From contig CM019066.1 in NCBI GenBank assembly GCA_009667805.1, forward strand, positions 6,882,001 through 6,946,000: DNA of 64,000 nt. The letters are read 5' to 3'. This document shows, piece by piece, positions 1 to 10,395 of this stretch. A program made the translations under genes and the position numbers. Under the pieces are notes generated by a model. It was not told where the DNA came from. It worked only from the letters and a program-made list of their open reading frames with translations, and made no database searches. Source of the stretch: Leptobrachium leishanense (lineage: Eukaryota > Chordata > Amphibia > Anura > Megophryidae). Numbering within the stretch: the stretch's first letter is position 1; the number at the start of each line of letters is the position of its first letter.

Positions 1-937
1 AGGCCTCTACTGCAACTGTCTTCAGTTCCTGCTTGTTCTTGGGGCATTTTCCCTTCAGTTTTGTCTTCAGCAAGTGAAATGCATGCTCAATGGGATTCAG
101 GTCAGGTGATTGACTTGGCCATTGCACAACATTCCACTTCTATCCCTTCAAAAACTCTTTGGTTGCTTTTGCAGTATGCTTTGGGTCATTGTCCATCTGC
201 ACTGTGAAGCGCCGTCCAATGAGTTCTGCAGCATTTGGCTGAATGTGAGCAGATAATATTGCCCGAAACACTTCAGAATTCATCCTGCTGCTTTTGTCAG
301 CAGTCACATCATCAATAAATACAAGAGAACCAGTTCCATTGGCAGACATACATGCCCACGCCATGACACTACCACCACCATGCTTCACTGATGAGGTGGT
401 TTGCTTAGGATCATGAGCAGTTCCTTTCCTTCTCCATACTCTTCTCTTCCCATCACTCTGGTACAAGTTGATCTTGCTCTCATCTGTACATAGGATCTTG
501 TTCCAGAACTGTGAATGCTTTGTTAGGTGTTGTTTGGCAAACTCTAATCTGGCCTTCCTGTTTTTGAGGCTCACCAATGGTTTACATCTTGTGGTGAACC
601 CTCTGTATTCACTCTGGTGAAGTCTCCTCTTGATTGTTGACTTTGACACACATACACCTACCTCCTGGAGAGTGTTCTTGATCTGGGCAACTGTTGTGAA
701 GGGTTTTTTCTTCACCAGGGAAAGAATTCTTCGGTCAACCACCACAGTTGTTTTCCGTGGTCTCCCGGGTCTTTTGGTGTTGCTGAGCTCACCGGTGCTT
801 TCCTTCTTTTTGAGAATGTTCCAAACAATTGTTTTGGTCACGCCTAATGTTCTTGCTATCTCTCTGATGGGTTTGTTTTGTTTCTTCAGCCTAATGATGG
901 CTTGCTTCACTGATAGTGACAACTCTTTGGATCTCAT
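1..937 (-). pseudogene. Tc1-like transposase, broken by a stop codon
   Basis: This would cut and paste the Tc1 element. I start it at the ATG at 937 (MRSKELSLSV), because the residues the open frame adds upstream are non-coding leader. In order come a paired-type helix-turn-helix region (IREIARTLGV), a GRPRK AT-hook-like motif, a second HTH, then the catalytic domain with the first Asp in CTDESKI and the second in QMDNDPKH. The frame is stopped by TAG at 140-142. The same frame continues to base 1 and includes SPDLNPIEH, whose Glu gives Tc1-style DD34E spacing. The copy therefore has all three catalytic residues but is interrupted between the second and third, and its C-terminus runs off the window. 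Presumed inactive. Confidence 0.9.
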
Positions 938-1204
938 CTTGAGAGTTGACAGCAACAGATTCCAAATGCAAATAGCACATGTGAAATGAACTCTGGGCCT
1001 TTTATCTGCACATTTTAATTGGGGTAATGAGGGAATATCACGCACCTGGCCATGGAACAGCTGATAAGCCAATTGTCTCATTACCTTTGGTCCCTTAACA
1101 AGTGGGAGGCACATCTGCAAACTGCTGTAAGTCCAACACCATTCACCTGAGTTGGATGTACATACCCTCAAGTTAAAGCTGACAGTCTGCAGTTAAAGCA
1201 CATT

Positions 1205-1384
1205 CAGGGTTATTCAGAGAGCGTGAAAAGCAGGAGAATGATTGGAGAATGAAAAATTCTAGGTCAAAATAGCCAAACCAGAAAAATTCTTCCTTTCATC
1301 TCACTTTCCAAATCGGCTATTTTAACCTAGAATTTTTCATTCTCCAGTCATTCTCCTGCTTTTCACGCTCACTGAATAACCCTG
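1205..1384. mobile_element. MITE family H, copy 1, inside Tc1
   Basis: A 180-bp near-palindrome with ends CAGGGTTATTCAGAGAG and CTGAATAACCCTG. The flanking triplets are ATT on both sides (1202-1204, 1385-1387), fitting a 3-bp target duplication. Related copies occur at 18353, 24373, 25318, 25414, 32458 and 40491. The 3-bp duplication suggests a PIF/Harbinger-like family; that assignment is inferred. Confidence 0.8.
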
Positions 1385-1532
1385 ATTGTGTTTGTTTCAT
1401 TCCAACTCCATTGTGGTGGTGTATAGAGCCAAAGATGTTAGAACTGTGTTGATGTCCCAATATTTCTGGACCTGACTGTATGTCATGTCCTGCCTGTAGA
1501 GTATAACTAAAAAAGCAATACAATTAGAATTT

Positions 1533-1815
1533 TTAATCATCTACAGCGTGTAAAGTGTTTATTTTTCACATTTTATCACATGAGCCTTTGCGGTTATATT
1601 TTCTATAGGATGCGCTTGTTAAAAAAATTAGAAATGGGGACTCATTACAATTTTTTTTGGGGGGGGGGATTACGTGCTTTTTAGCAAATGCACCCCATAG
1701 AAAAAAATCATTAGTGCAGCTTCATTGTTCACACATATTTTTTTTTTACTTTGAACATGGTCATGTTAGGTATCATTCGAAAGGCCATGCTCTGGCCTTT
1801 CGAATGATACCCTCC
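1533..1815. repeat. Interspersed repeat 'P' with a palindromic end
   Basis: About 280 bp resembling 30690-31440: shared blocks include the stretch around TTTTTCACATTTTATCA and a palindrome GGTATCATTCGAAAGGCC / GGCCTTTCGAATGATACC at about 1771-1812. No coding potential seen. Class unknown. Confidence 0.55.
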
Positions 1816-2021
1816 ATGAACCACTATCTCCACCAGGGGATTTCCTTGGGAAATCCACTGGCAGCTAGGGTTTCCCCGGCTAACTGACGTAATCGCGCGA
1901 TGACGTTAGGAGGCGAGGGGGGAACCCGGAGGTGGAGATGCCATTCCAAGATGGCAGCCCCCACCGGAGCTAGGCCGCGATTCGGCGCCGGATCTCCGAC
2001 CCGGTGCCTGAGGGGTTAAAA

Positions 2022-2070
2022 CCAGGCACCGCTTAAAAGGGGAGACTCTCCCCTTTTAAGCGGTGCCTGG
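2022..2070. repeat. 49-bp perfect inverted repeat
   Basis: Two 24-bp arms (from CCAGGCACCGC to GCGGTGCCTGG) flank a single central base. A second, looser inverted repeat (GTGTGGGGAACGTCCTC / GAGGACATTCCCCACAC) follows at about 2229-2283. The surrounding 1816-2285 is GC-rich, probably part of an older element; no gene seen. Confidence 0.85.
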
Positions 2071-2293
2071 CTTTTGGTGCTTTTCAGGCGATCTCCCGGC
2101 ATCGCTATGACATCATTGACATCGGGAGGGGTTTAAATTCAGTGTCTGACTTCCCTGTAGTCAGAACGCCACGGGACCCCGGAGAGAGAGGTGAGCATCT
2201 CTCCCAGGGCTCCCGCTTGCGGGTGACGTGTGGGGAACGTCCTCCGCATATAGCGGGAGTCATTGAGGACATTCCCCACACGTCAACCGCAGT

Positions 2294-4369
2294 CAGTGGC
2301 GACTCTAGGAACAATATTTAGGGGGGGCACAGAAGATACCGCAGTCAAAACTGGGGGGGGCACTAATAATTTTCACCTCTAAATCATACCACTGAATAAA
2401 ACTAAGGGCCCTATCACCTGGTGTGAGCTAAAACACCATCACTAAAGGAAAAATTACCGCGAGTCACTAAAACTTAGTACCTGACGACCTACTAACAGAT
2501 CACCTTGTCTGCAGTAGTCCATGAACAAGGTCGTTTGGCGCACGCTAGGGAAACTCTAAGACCCGAGCTGAGACCCAGCGCTAATGTGGTTGTGAACAGG
2601 ATAGAACTGTTTTTTTTTCCAGTGCAGAGTGCCGGGCCATACCTATCCCCCGCCCTCACAATCTTGAATATGAACACATCCAGTGAATAACCTCTCACCC
2701 CTGCATTATTAAAAGCCTCCAAGGTGGTCGTATCATCCATGTTTTGATGCACACATATGTTAAGGCTGATGGGCATTGCATGATAAATGCCACCCAGCAG
2801 CATGTAGAATCATTACACTGCATTTAATAGATCCAAAAGGAAGGCCAGGTGAGCAACAAAAAATTTCCCTGCTGCAGCTTATAAATAATACATGTTTCAG
2901 GGCAAGACTTATTCATGTGTCCCTTTAAACATGGTCCACACGGTCACGCTAATAATCATACGCTTCCATACTATGAATCACCCCCAGCATAAAATGTTTA
3001 AAATTAGGCAAAATATTAGAATTAGGATATATGTGGATAAAGGATACATTTATAATAGAGCCTACTGCAACAGCAACGACAATGCGGACCAGATCCATTA
3101 CAATGGTGTATGGGGCCAAGAGCCTGTGCTGCATTCCTTTCAATTGTCTGTTAATTTTGGGTGAAGATCTGTTTTTTCTGGGGTTTTTTGGAGTTGGCAC
3201 CAGGGTTGAGCAGTAGGTAAAATGTTGCAATTAGTTTCCCTCAAAAAATTTGCGCTGGCACCAAGTGATCTGTTAGCTGCAAAAGCACTAGAGATCTCTA
3301 GCTCTCCCTGTGTTAAATAAAAGACGCGGAAAGTATAGCAAGCTTGTGGTACAAATCGCTAATAGCAATGCGCTAAGTGATTTTTTCCGTTTGTAGCGGG
3401 AGGCAAACGATCTGTTGGTCAGGCGCTAGACGCCATTAACCTGGCACTAACGCAAAACCATGCGAACGCAAGGGTTAACCTACACCAGGTAATAGTGCCC
3501 TAAATAAGTATATATAAATAAGATTCCAAATCCCCAGAGTAATGTGACGCAATGATGCCTTTTTATTGTACTAACATGATACTTTATTTGCTGCAATTCG
3601 GCAGTTTTCACTGAATGTCTGATTGCTGCTTCAGCGACTACACTTTTAGCAAATTACAGTGACATTCACTAAATAGGGAATTCACTATATTTTCGGCAAA
3701 ATGAATTCCCCCGGAAATGTGACGAAAAGCAAAGGATCTAAAGATGATTAGACCCTTTAGATTCTAACTTCCATAATAACCCCTAAAATGCCATAAACTC
3801 AGGGAAATACAATAAAAATAATAAACAATGTGGCATTTAGCCTACTCATTAACCCCTAAAATGCCATTAATCAAGGTAAAACATGAAATGAATACACTGT
3901 CTCAGCATGTAGTTACCGATTAACCCCTACAATGCCATTAAACAAGGAAAAAATAAAATGTATACCGTGAGGGATGAAGCCTACCCATTAACCCTTAATA
4001 TACAACTAAACCAAGGCAAAAACTAACGTAATACACAATGTAATGTATAGTCTGAACATTCACCACTTCACTGCTGAGCCATTTCAACCCTATGAAAATG
4101 CTTAAGTTTAAGCGCCCGTTATTATTTAATGTTTTATGACTTTTATTTCAAACTGAATATGGTCATGTTGGGAATCATTGGAAAGGCCAGAATCTGCCCT
4201 TTCCAATGACACCTAGATTGTCCATATATGATGCACAGGGACAGAGATACAGTGGTCCGAATAAGTGTAGTAAGCTGGATGCTGATTTTTGGTGGGGGGG
4301 CACATGGGGGGCAAGGAATAACCTGGGGGGGCAATTGCCCCCCCTTGCCCCCCTGTAGAGTCGCCTATG
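2294..4369 (+). mobile_element. Large non-autonomous hAT element, family A, copy 1
   Basis: The ends are CAGTGGCGACTCTA and (reversed) CATAGGCGACTCTA. The flanking 8-mers are identical, ACCGCAGT at 2286-2293 and 4370-4377, as expected for hAT. The interior of about 2.1 kb has no transposase and only short chance frames. It opens with a G-run (AATATTTAGGGGGGGCAC) and closes with complementary C-runs. It shares long blocks with copies at 9022-12949 and 22024-24685. Confidence 0.9.
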
Positions 4370-4377
4370 ACCGCAGT

Positions 4378-4810
4378 GAAAGGGTTAATATGGAGAGCGC
4401 AATCAGTAATTTGCATTGTGATACGTAAGGTATTACAAAGTCCTAGTGCTAATTACCGCAGGGATGAGCTATACTCCTAAAAGCTGGTGCTAACTGATTC
4501 TGAAAATGCAAAATCATTTAGCACCACTAAACCCCCCAATAAATCAGATACTCACCTCTCATCCCACGACGAGACCGGTGGTCCGATCCACAGCTTCTCA
4601 TGGTCACAGAGTGAGACTGGGAACAAATAGTTCCCAGTCTCACTCCGTAATCACTTTGCGGCACTGCGCGATGTCGCGAGAGCACATCACAGCAATTCAA
4701 AGAACTGCATCACAGAGCTCATGGGCTACATTCCCGAAATGCAGCACAGAACTCTGGGTAAGACATGCAAATGACCTCTGCATTTTCCCATTTTGTTGCA
4801 TCCTGGGTCT
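4378..4810 (-). repeat. Interspersed repeat 'Q', reverse copy
   Basis: Resembles 38902-39640 in the opposite orientation: shared blocks include the GTATTACAAAG / TAATTACCGCAGG stretch, the GAGACTGGGAA segment and the ACTCACC...ATCCC region. Ends are not clear. No coding potential. Confidence 0.5.
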
Positions 4811-5027
4811 GTTTTCACATAGAACCCTTCAATCAATGCCATACTACATATTATTTATTTATAAAGTATTTTACAAGGAAGGATACATTGAGATTTCTCC
4901 TGTTTTCAAGTATGTCCTGGGTTCAAGAACATTGAAATGTTACAGTTGTTACAGAAATACAAAGTAATAAAATGCAAAATATAAAAAAAACACAAATATA
5001 CAGATTAACAGAAAATAAATATATAGG

Positions 5028-5730
5028 AAATATAGTCACTATGTTACATGTTTACAGGTGCATTCTGTATATAGTCACTATGTTACATGTTTACAGGTGC
5101 ATTCTGTATATAGTCATTATGTTACATGTTTACAGGTGCATTCTGTATATAGTCATTATGTTACATGTTTACAGGTGCATTCTGTATATAGTCACTATGT
5201 TACATGTTTACAGGTGCATTCTGTATATAGTCACTATGTTACATGTTTACAGGTGCATTCTGTATATAGTCACTATGTTACATGTTTACAGGTGCATTCT
5301 GTATATAGTCACTATGTTACATGTTTACAGGTGCATTCTGTATATAGTCACTATGTTACATGTTTACAGGTGCATTCTGTATATAGTCACTATGTTACAT
5401 GTTTACAGGTGCATTCTGTATATAGTCACTATGTTACATGTTTACAGGTGCATTCTGTATATAGTCACTATGTTACATGTTTACAGGTGCATTCTGTATA
5501 TAGTCACTATGTTACATGTTTACAGGTGCATTCTGTATATAGTCACTATGTTACATGTTTACAGGTGCATTCTGTATATAGTCACTATGTTACATGTTTA
5601 CAGGTGCATTCTGTATATAGTCACTATGTTACATGTTTACAGGTGCTTTCTGTATATAGTCACTATGTTACATGTTTACAGGCGCATTCTGTATATAGTC
5701 ACTATGTTACACGTTTACAGGTGCATTCTG
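5028..5730. repeat. 39-bp tandem repeat, 18 copies, within LINE A
   Basis: The unit is the stretch from TATAGTCACTATGTTACATG through TTTACAGGTGCATTCTG. It repeats 18 times with only scattered single-base differences. Because 39 is divisible by 3 and the unit has no stop in two frames, long open frames arise (repeating YSHYVTCLQVHSV); these are not genes. The long LINE A copy has the matching segment once, at about 18797-18836. Confidence 0.95.
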
Positions 5731-5857
5731 TATTGAGGTATGTTAATAGGGAGCTCTTAAGTGACTTAAGACTGGGGGAAGATTTGATGGCGCCTGGGAG
5801 GTTATTCCATAATTGCGGTGCTCTGTAGGAAAATGAGGATCGAGCCACTTTCTTTCT

Positions 5858-7900
5858 GTATATAGCATATAGGGCATATAGGGCAGCCAATAAAGCATGT
5901 AAAAATGCGATGAGATGGGCTAAACTAGAAAATGAAAAAGAAATAGCCAAAGAGAGCAAGACCAACCCTAAAAGATTCTTTAGGTACATAAATTCTAAAA
6001 AACCCAAGAGTGAAAATGTAGGTTCACTAAAATTTGAGTCAGGGTTATTGTTAACTGAAGATCAGGATAAGGCAGAAATTTTAAATGATTATTTTTCTTC
6101 AGTATTTATCAAAGAGAAACCTATAACAGAAGACATGAAATTCATTAATAAAAACTTACTAATACAAAGTGACTGGTTGACTCAGGACAAGGTTTTGCAG
6201 CAATTAAACAATGTGAATGTGAATAAAGCCCCAGGGCCAGATGGAATTCACCCGCGAGTACTGAGAGAGCTATGTGTTGAAATATGTAAACCTCTGTTCT
6301 TAATCTTTCAAGATTCTTTTCTTTCAGGAATAGTACCAGAGGATTGGAGAAAAGCTGACGTGGTCCCTATATTTAAGAAAGGTTTAAAATTTGTGCCTGG
6401 GAATTATAGACCTGTGAGCTTAACATCTGTGGCTGGGAAAATATTTGAGGGGTTACTAAGGGATAGTATTCAGGAATTTATTGGGAGGTATAATGTAATT
6501 GGCAAAAATCAGCATGGTTTCATGAAACACAGATCATGTCAGACTAACCTAATTACGTTCTATGAGGAAGTAAGTAGAAGTATAGATCAGGGGGTCGCAG
6601 TGGATGTGATTTACTTAGATTTTGCCAAAGCTTTCGACACAGTTCCACACAAAAGGTTACTATTTAAATTAAGAAAAAATGGTCTAGATGAAAATACTTG
6701 TTCTTGGATAGAAAACTGGCTAAATGATAGGGTACAGAGAGTGGTCATAAATGGTACATTTTCAAGATGGACACCAGTGGTAAGCGGTGTCCCTCAGGGG
6801 TCTGTTATAGGACCAATACTATTCAATTTATTTATAAATGACCTTGAGATAGGCATTGAAAGTCATGTATCAGTGTTTGCAGATGACACAAAGCTAGGAA
6901 AAGTAATACAATGTGAGCAGGATGTTACTTCGCTGCAGAGGGATTTAGATAGATTGGGGGACTGGGCACTTAAATGGCAGATGAAATTTAATCTAGATAA
7001 ATGCAAAGTTATGCACTTTGGAGTGAAGAACACACAAGTAATTTATACCCTAAATGGTACGAAGTTAGGGAAATCCAAGCAGGAGAAGGATTTGGGAATA
7101 ATCATAGACTTCAAACTAAGTAACAATGTGCAATGTCAAACAGCAGCCGCCAAGGCCAGCAAAGTACTAGCATGCATTAAAAGGGGAGTTCACTCACGGG
7201 ATGAAAACATAATTTTGCCTCTGTATAAATCAATGGTCAGGCCGCACCTTGAATATGCCGTGCAATTTTGGGCACCTGTCTTAAAAAAAGATATTATAGC
7301 GTTAGAAAAAGTGCAGAGACGGGCAACTAAATTAATAAGGGGGATGGAAGGGTTAAGTTATGAGGAAAGACTAACAAGCTTAAACCTGTTTAGTTTAGAG
7401 AAACGGCGCCTTAGAGGGGATCTGATAACCTTATATAAATATATACGGGGCCATTATCAACCATTGTCTGATAACCTATTCATTAACAGGACTATACATA
7501 GGACAAGGGGTCATCCATTTAGACTGGAAGAAAGAAAATTTAGCTTAAAGCATAGGAAGGGTTATTTTACGGTGAGAACAATAAAGCTGTGGAATTCTCT
7601 GCCTGTTGAGGTGGTTGGGTCAGAGTCTGTACAGACTTTTAAAAAACGACTGGATGATTTCCTGCAGACACAGAATATTAAGAGTTATAATATTTAATAT
7701 GTGGGTAAAAGCTTCTTGATCCAAGGAGAAATCTGACTGCCATTCTGGGGTCAAGAAGGAATTTTTTCCCAGTATGTTGCATATTTCAGACTGGGTTTTT
7801 TGCCTTCTTTTGGATCAACAGCAGTAGGTTATGTGGGAGAGGCTGAACCCGATGGACGCATGTCTTTTTTCAGCCTATATAACTATGTAACTATGTATTG
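5858..7900 (+). mobile_element. CR1-like LINE, 5'-truncated, inserted in LINE A
   Basis: Starts inside the linker between endonuclease and reverse transcriptase and ends after a 3' untranslated region of about 200 bp in the CTATGTAACTATGTA repeats typical of CR1/Rex-type tails. LINE A sequence is continuous across the insertion. A small fragment of the same 3' tail lies reversed at 12371-12448. Confidence 0.85.
5910..7697 (+). CDS. Reverse transcriptase of a CR1-like LINE, 5'-truncated but open
   Basis: This is the C-terminal part of the LINE ORF2 protein, which copies the element's RNA at the nicked target. 595 codons have no stop. The frame stays open upstream to the junction near 5858, so 5910 is only the first ATG left by truncation. 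Motifs in order: KAPGPDGIHP (RT fingers), NYRPVSLTS, DFAKAFDTVPH (first catalytic Asp), SGVPQGSVIGP, and FADDTK at residues 323-328, where F replaces the usual Y of YADD. The C-terminus has VQRRATKLI, LEKRRLRGDLITLYKY and TVRTIKLWNSLPVEV, as in CR1-type elements. The endonuclease is missing, so it cannot be autonomous. The intact frame suggests a fairly young insertion. Clade (CR1 versus Rex1) is from memory of motifs. Confidence 0.9.
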   Translation: MRWAKLENEKEIAKESKTNPKRFFRYINSKKPKSENVGSLKFESGLLLTEDQDKAEILNDYFSSVFIKEKPITEDMKFINKNLLIQSDWLTQDKVLQQLNNVNVNKAPGPDGIHPRVLRELCVEICKPLFLIFQDSFLSGIVPEDWRKADVVPIFKKGLKFVPGNYRPVSLTSVAGKIFEGLLRDSIQEFIGRYNVIGKNQHGFMKHRSCQTNLITFYEEVSRSIDQGVAVDVIYLDFAKAFDTVPHKRLLFKLRKNGLDENTCSWIENWLNDRVQRVVINGTFSRWTPVVSGVPQGSVIGPILFNLFINDLEIGIESHVSVFADDTKLGKVIQCEQDVTSLQRDLDRLGDWALKWQMKFNLDKCKVMHFGVKNTQVIYTLNGTKLGKSKQEKDLGIIIDFKLSNNVQCQTAAAKASKVLACIKRGVHSRDENIILPLYKSMVRPHLEYAVQFWAPVLKKDIIALEKVQRRATKLIRGMEGLSYEERLTSLNLFSLEKRRLRGDLITLYKYIRGHYQPLSDNLFINRTIHRTRGHPFRLEERKFSLKHRKGYFTVRTIKLWNSLPVEVVGSESVQTFKKRLDDFLQTQNIKSYNI

Positions 7901-8080
7901 TGGTATTGCAAGTAAGGTGCAGGTCCTGCATCGATGTTATAGGATGAGGGAACTGCTGGGGGAGCAGCCTATTCAGGTAGGGTGGTAGCTTCCCAGAAAA
8001 CCTCTAAACACCAGGTTGTAAAGGTGAAGAGTGCGTCTAGATTCAAGCGACGGCTGGAAGATGGCTTTTTTTTCTAGCAG

Positions 8081-9013
8081 AGATCAGGTTTATACATGTA
8101 GCACATGAGCTCTGTGATGCAGTTCTCTGAATTGCTGGGATGTGTAAATGACATTTGCAATAATAAACTTTATTATTTGCTGTGTGGAGGGTTTTAATCT
8201 CACTTTTTACCCTCCAACACAATTTAAAAGAGTTTATAAATGTATCACGTTCATATACTGCCACCTGCAGTGGCCACTGGGTGATTATTTCAGTGCTGCG
8301 CTCCTAATCGCATACTAACTGCAGTGTACGAACGTGGGTCTGGAATCCGCTTTCAAAACAGGCAGATATAAATTCCACTCACTTGGCAGAACGTGTTATT
8401 CCCACAAGAGAAACAGGCTTCTTTTTCAGGGATTTGTTACACAATGTCAGAGGTCAGCCATTCACATGATCCTCCTGTTTACAGAGGGAGATTTTAAGAC
8501 TCTGGATTGGATGATAAGTACCGTCACCTCTTCTACCAGTGTTTATGGCAAACAAGTCCTCCAAGAATTACTGAGATACATTGTAGAATAATTGTGTTTT
8601 ATTTTATAACAAATATTCAAAAAACAAAAGACATTCACGTGTTTCCGTGAAAAAAAATATTCTACATAAATCAATCTTTGAGGTTCAAAATGCTGGAATG
8701 TTGCCAGGTTTGTAAAAGCATTTGTCATTTCACTGCCATTAAAGGGACACATACAGTAACTCATCCTCCTGACCACTTTAGCCTTTTTATTCAGTCTGAA
8801 GAAATGGGAGAGTGGGGGGGGGGGTGAGTCGGTAATCCTGATGGACGTGAGACTTGCTTGTTTGGCATGTTTCTTTTTGTTGGCAGCAGTGGCTTAAGCT
8901 GGCTTGTATCAACCTAAAGACAGGCACTGCATGAAAAGTGCTGCCTAGTTGGATGTACTGTGTTATTAGGGCAGTGGGTCCCAAAATGCACTACAGCCCT
9001 CCTAGAGACGGGC
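8081..9013. other. No gene seen; part of an inverted repeat and a short repeated unit
   Basis: 8098-8147 is the reverse complement of 4704-4750 (GAGCTCTGTGATGCAGTTCT core), so the two flank the LINE A/CR1 nest. 8150-8800 looks like single-copy non-coding sequence. 8890-9013 belongs to a repeated block of about 80 bp (lead TGCCTAGTTGGATGTA, then CCCTCCTAGAGACGGGCACT) that resumes at 12958 after hAT copy 2. Confidence 0.5.
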
Positions 9014-10047
9014 ACTGCATGCAGTGGTGACTCTAGGAACAATATTTAGGGGGGGCATATAAGATGCGGTATCAAAACTGGGGGGGGCACTAATAATTTT
9101 CACCACTGTATAAAACTAAGGGCCCTATCACCTGGTGTCAGCTAAAACGCCATCACTAAAAGAAAAATTTAGCGTGAGTCGCTAAAACTTAGTGCCTGAC
9201 GATCTACTAACAGATCCCCTAGTCCGTTTACAAGGTCATTTGGCGCACGCTAGGGAAACACTAAGACCCGGGCTGAGACCCAGCACTAATGCGGTTGTGT
9301 ACAGGATAGAACTGTTTTTTTTCAGTACAGAGTGCCGGGCCATACCTATCCCCCGCCCTCACAAGGTAAACCCATCCAGTAAATAACCTCACACCCCTGC
9401 ATTATTAAAATCCTCCAAGGTGGCCGTATCATCCATGTGTATATGCACACATATATTAATTAAGGCTGATGGGAATTGCATGATAAATGCCACCAAACAG
9501 CATGTAGAATCTTTACACTGCATTTAATAGATCCAAAAGGAAGGTCAGGTGAGAGACAATAATTTCCCTGCTGCAGCATATAAATAATACATGTTTCAGG
9601 GCAAGACTTATTCACGGGTCCCTTTAAACATGGTCCACGCGGTCACCCTAATACTCAACCGATTACATATTATGAATAACCCCCAGCATAAAATGTTTAA
9701 AATTAGGCAATATATTAGAATTAGGATATATGTGGATAAAGGATACATTTATAATAGAGCCTACTGCAACAGCAGCGACATTGCTGACCAGATCCATTAC
9801 TATAGTGTATGCGGCCAAGAGAACACCTGTGCTGCATTCCAAACAATTGACTGTTAATTTTGGGAGAGGATCTGTTTTTTTGGAGTTAGCACCAGGGTTG
9901 AGCAGTAGGTAAAATGTTGCAATTAGTGCCCCTCAAAAAATTAGCGCTGGCACCAAGTGATCTGTTAGTTGCAAAAGCACTAGAGATCTCTAGCGCTCCC
10001 TGTGTTAAGTACAGGACGCGGAAAGTACAGTGAGCTCGCGGTACAAA

Positions 10048-10230
10048 TCGCATCACCTCCTTCCATGATAGACTGCAGGACTTCTCGCGCGCAGCTCCCA
10101 TTCTCTGGAACGCTCTCCCTTGTATGGTCAGACTTTCCCCTAATTTCTCTTCCTTCAAACGCGCCCTTAAAAAAAAAAAAATTGTACAGCGCTGCGGAAT
10201 TTGCCGGCACTTTATAAAGATTAATAATAA
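10048..10230 (+). mobile_element. L2-like LINE 3' fragment in hAT copy 2
   Basis: The sense strand reads the L2-type C-terminal block in one frame (LQDFSRAAPILWNALP-like), then a GTACAGCGCTGCGGAAT / CACTTTATAAAG tail and AATAAT repeats. The flanking sequence is continuous with hAT copy 1 (ACAAATCGC to TAATAGC). Confidence 0.75.
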
Positions 10231-10395
10231 TAAAATAATAGCGATGCGCTAAGTGATTTTTCCCGTTTGTAGCGGGAGGCAAACGATGTGTTGGTCAGGC
10301 GCTAGACTGAATTAACCCAGCGCTATAGCAAAACCGTGCCGACGCAAGGGTTAGCCCACACCAGGTAATAGTGCACTAAATAAGTTTATATATAA

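Larger units (their letters stand above)
1..1480 (-). mobile_element. Tc1/mariner transposon, cut by the window's left edge
   Basis: The right end reads as a Tc1-type terminus finishing in TGGACCTGACTG followed by TA (1479-1480), the usual Tc1 target dinucleotide. Inside is a minus-strand transposase. The non-coding stretch between the transposase start and the terminus is split by a 180-bp MITE at 1205-1384; sequence on both sides is continuous Tc1 leader. The other terminus lies beyond base 1. Confidence 0.85.
4849..8080 (-). mobile_element. LINE A, 5'-truncated copy, split by a CR1-like LINE
   Basis: This is the 3' end of the same LINE as 18612-24917, minus strand. It begins with the TTATTTATTTATAAAG tail and runs through the 3' untranslated region, a tandem-expanded segment (5028-5730) and the last codons of the ORF (VARSSFSYRAPQLWNNLP on the minus strand near 5850-5800). 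The CR1-like insertion occupies about 5858-7900, after which LINE A resumes (TTGTGGTATTGCAAGTAAGG) and ends near 8080. Confidence 0.85.

Noticed and set aside
4972..5828. Two overlapping ~255-codon frames of 13-residue repeats
   Set aside because: They come from a stop-free 39-bp tandem unit inside the LINE A 3' region.
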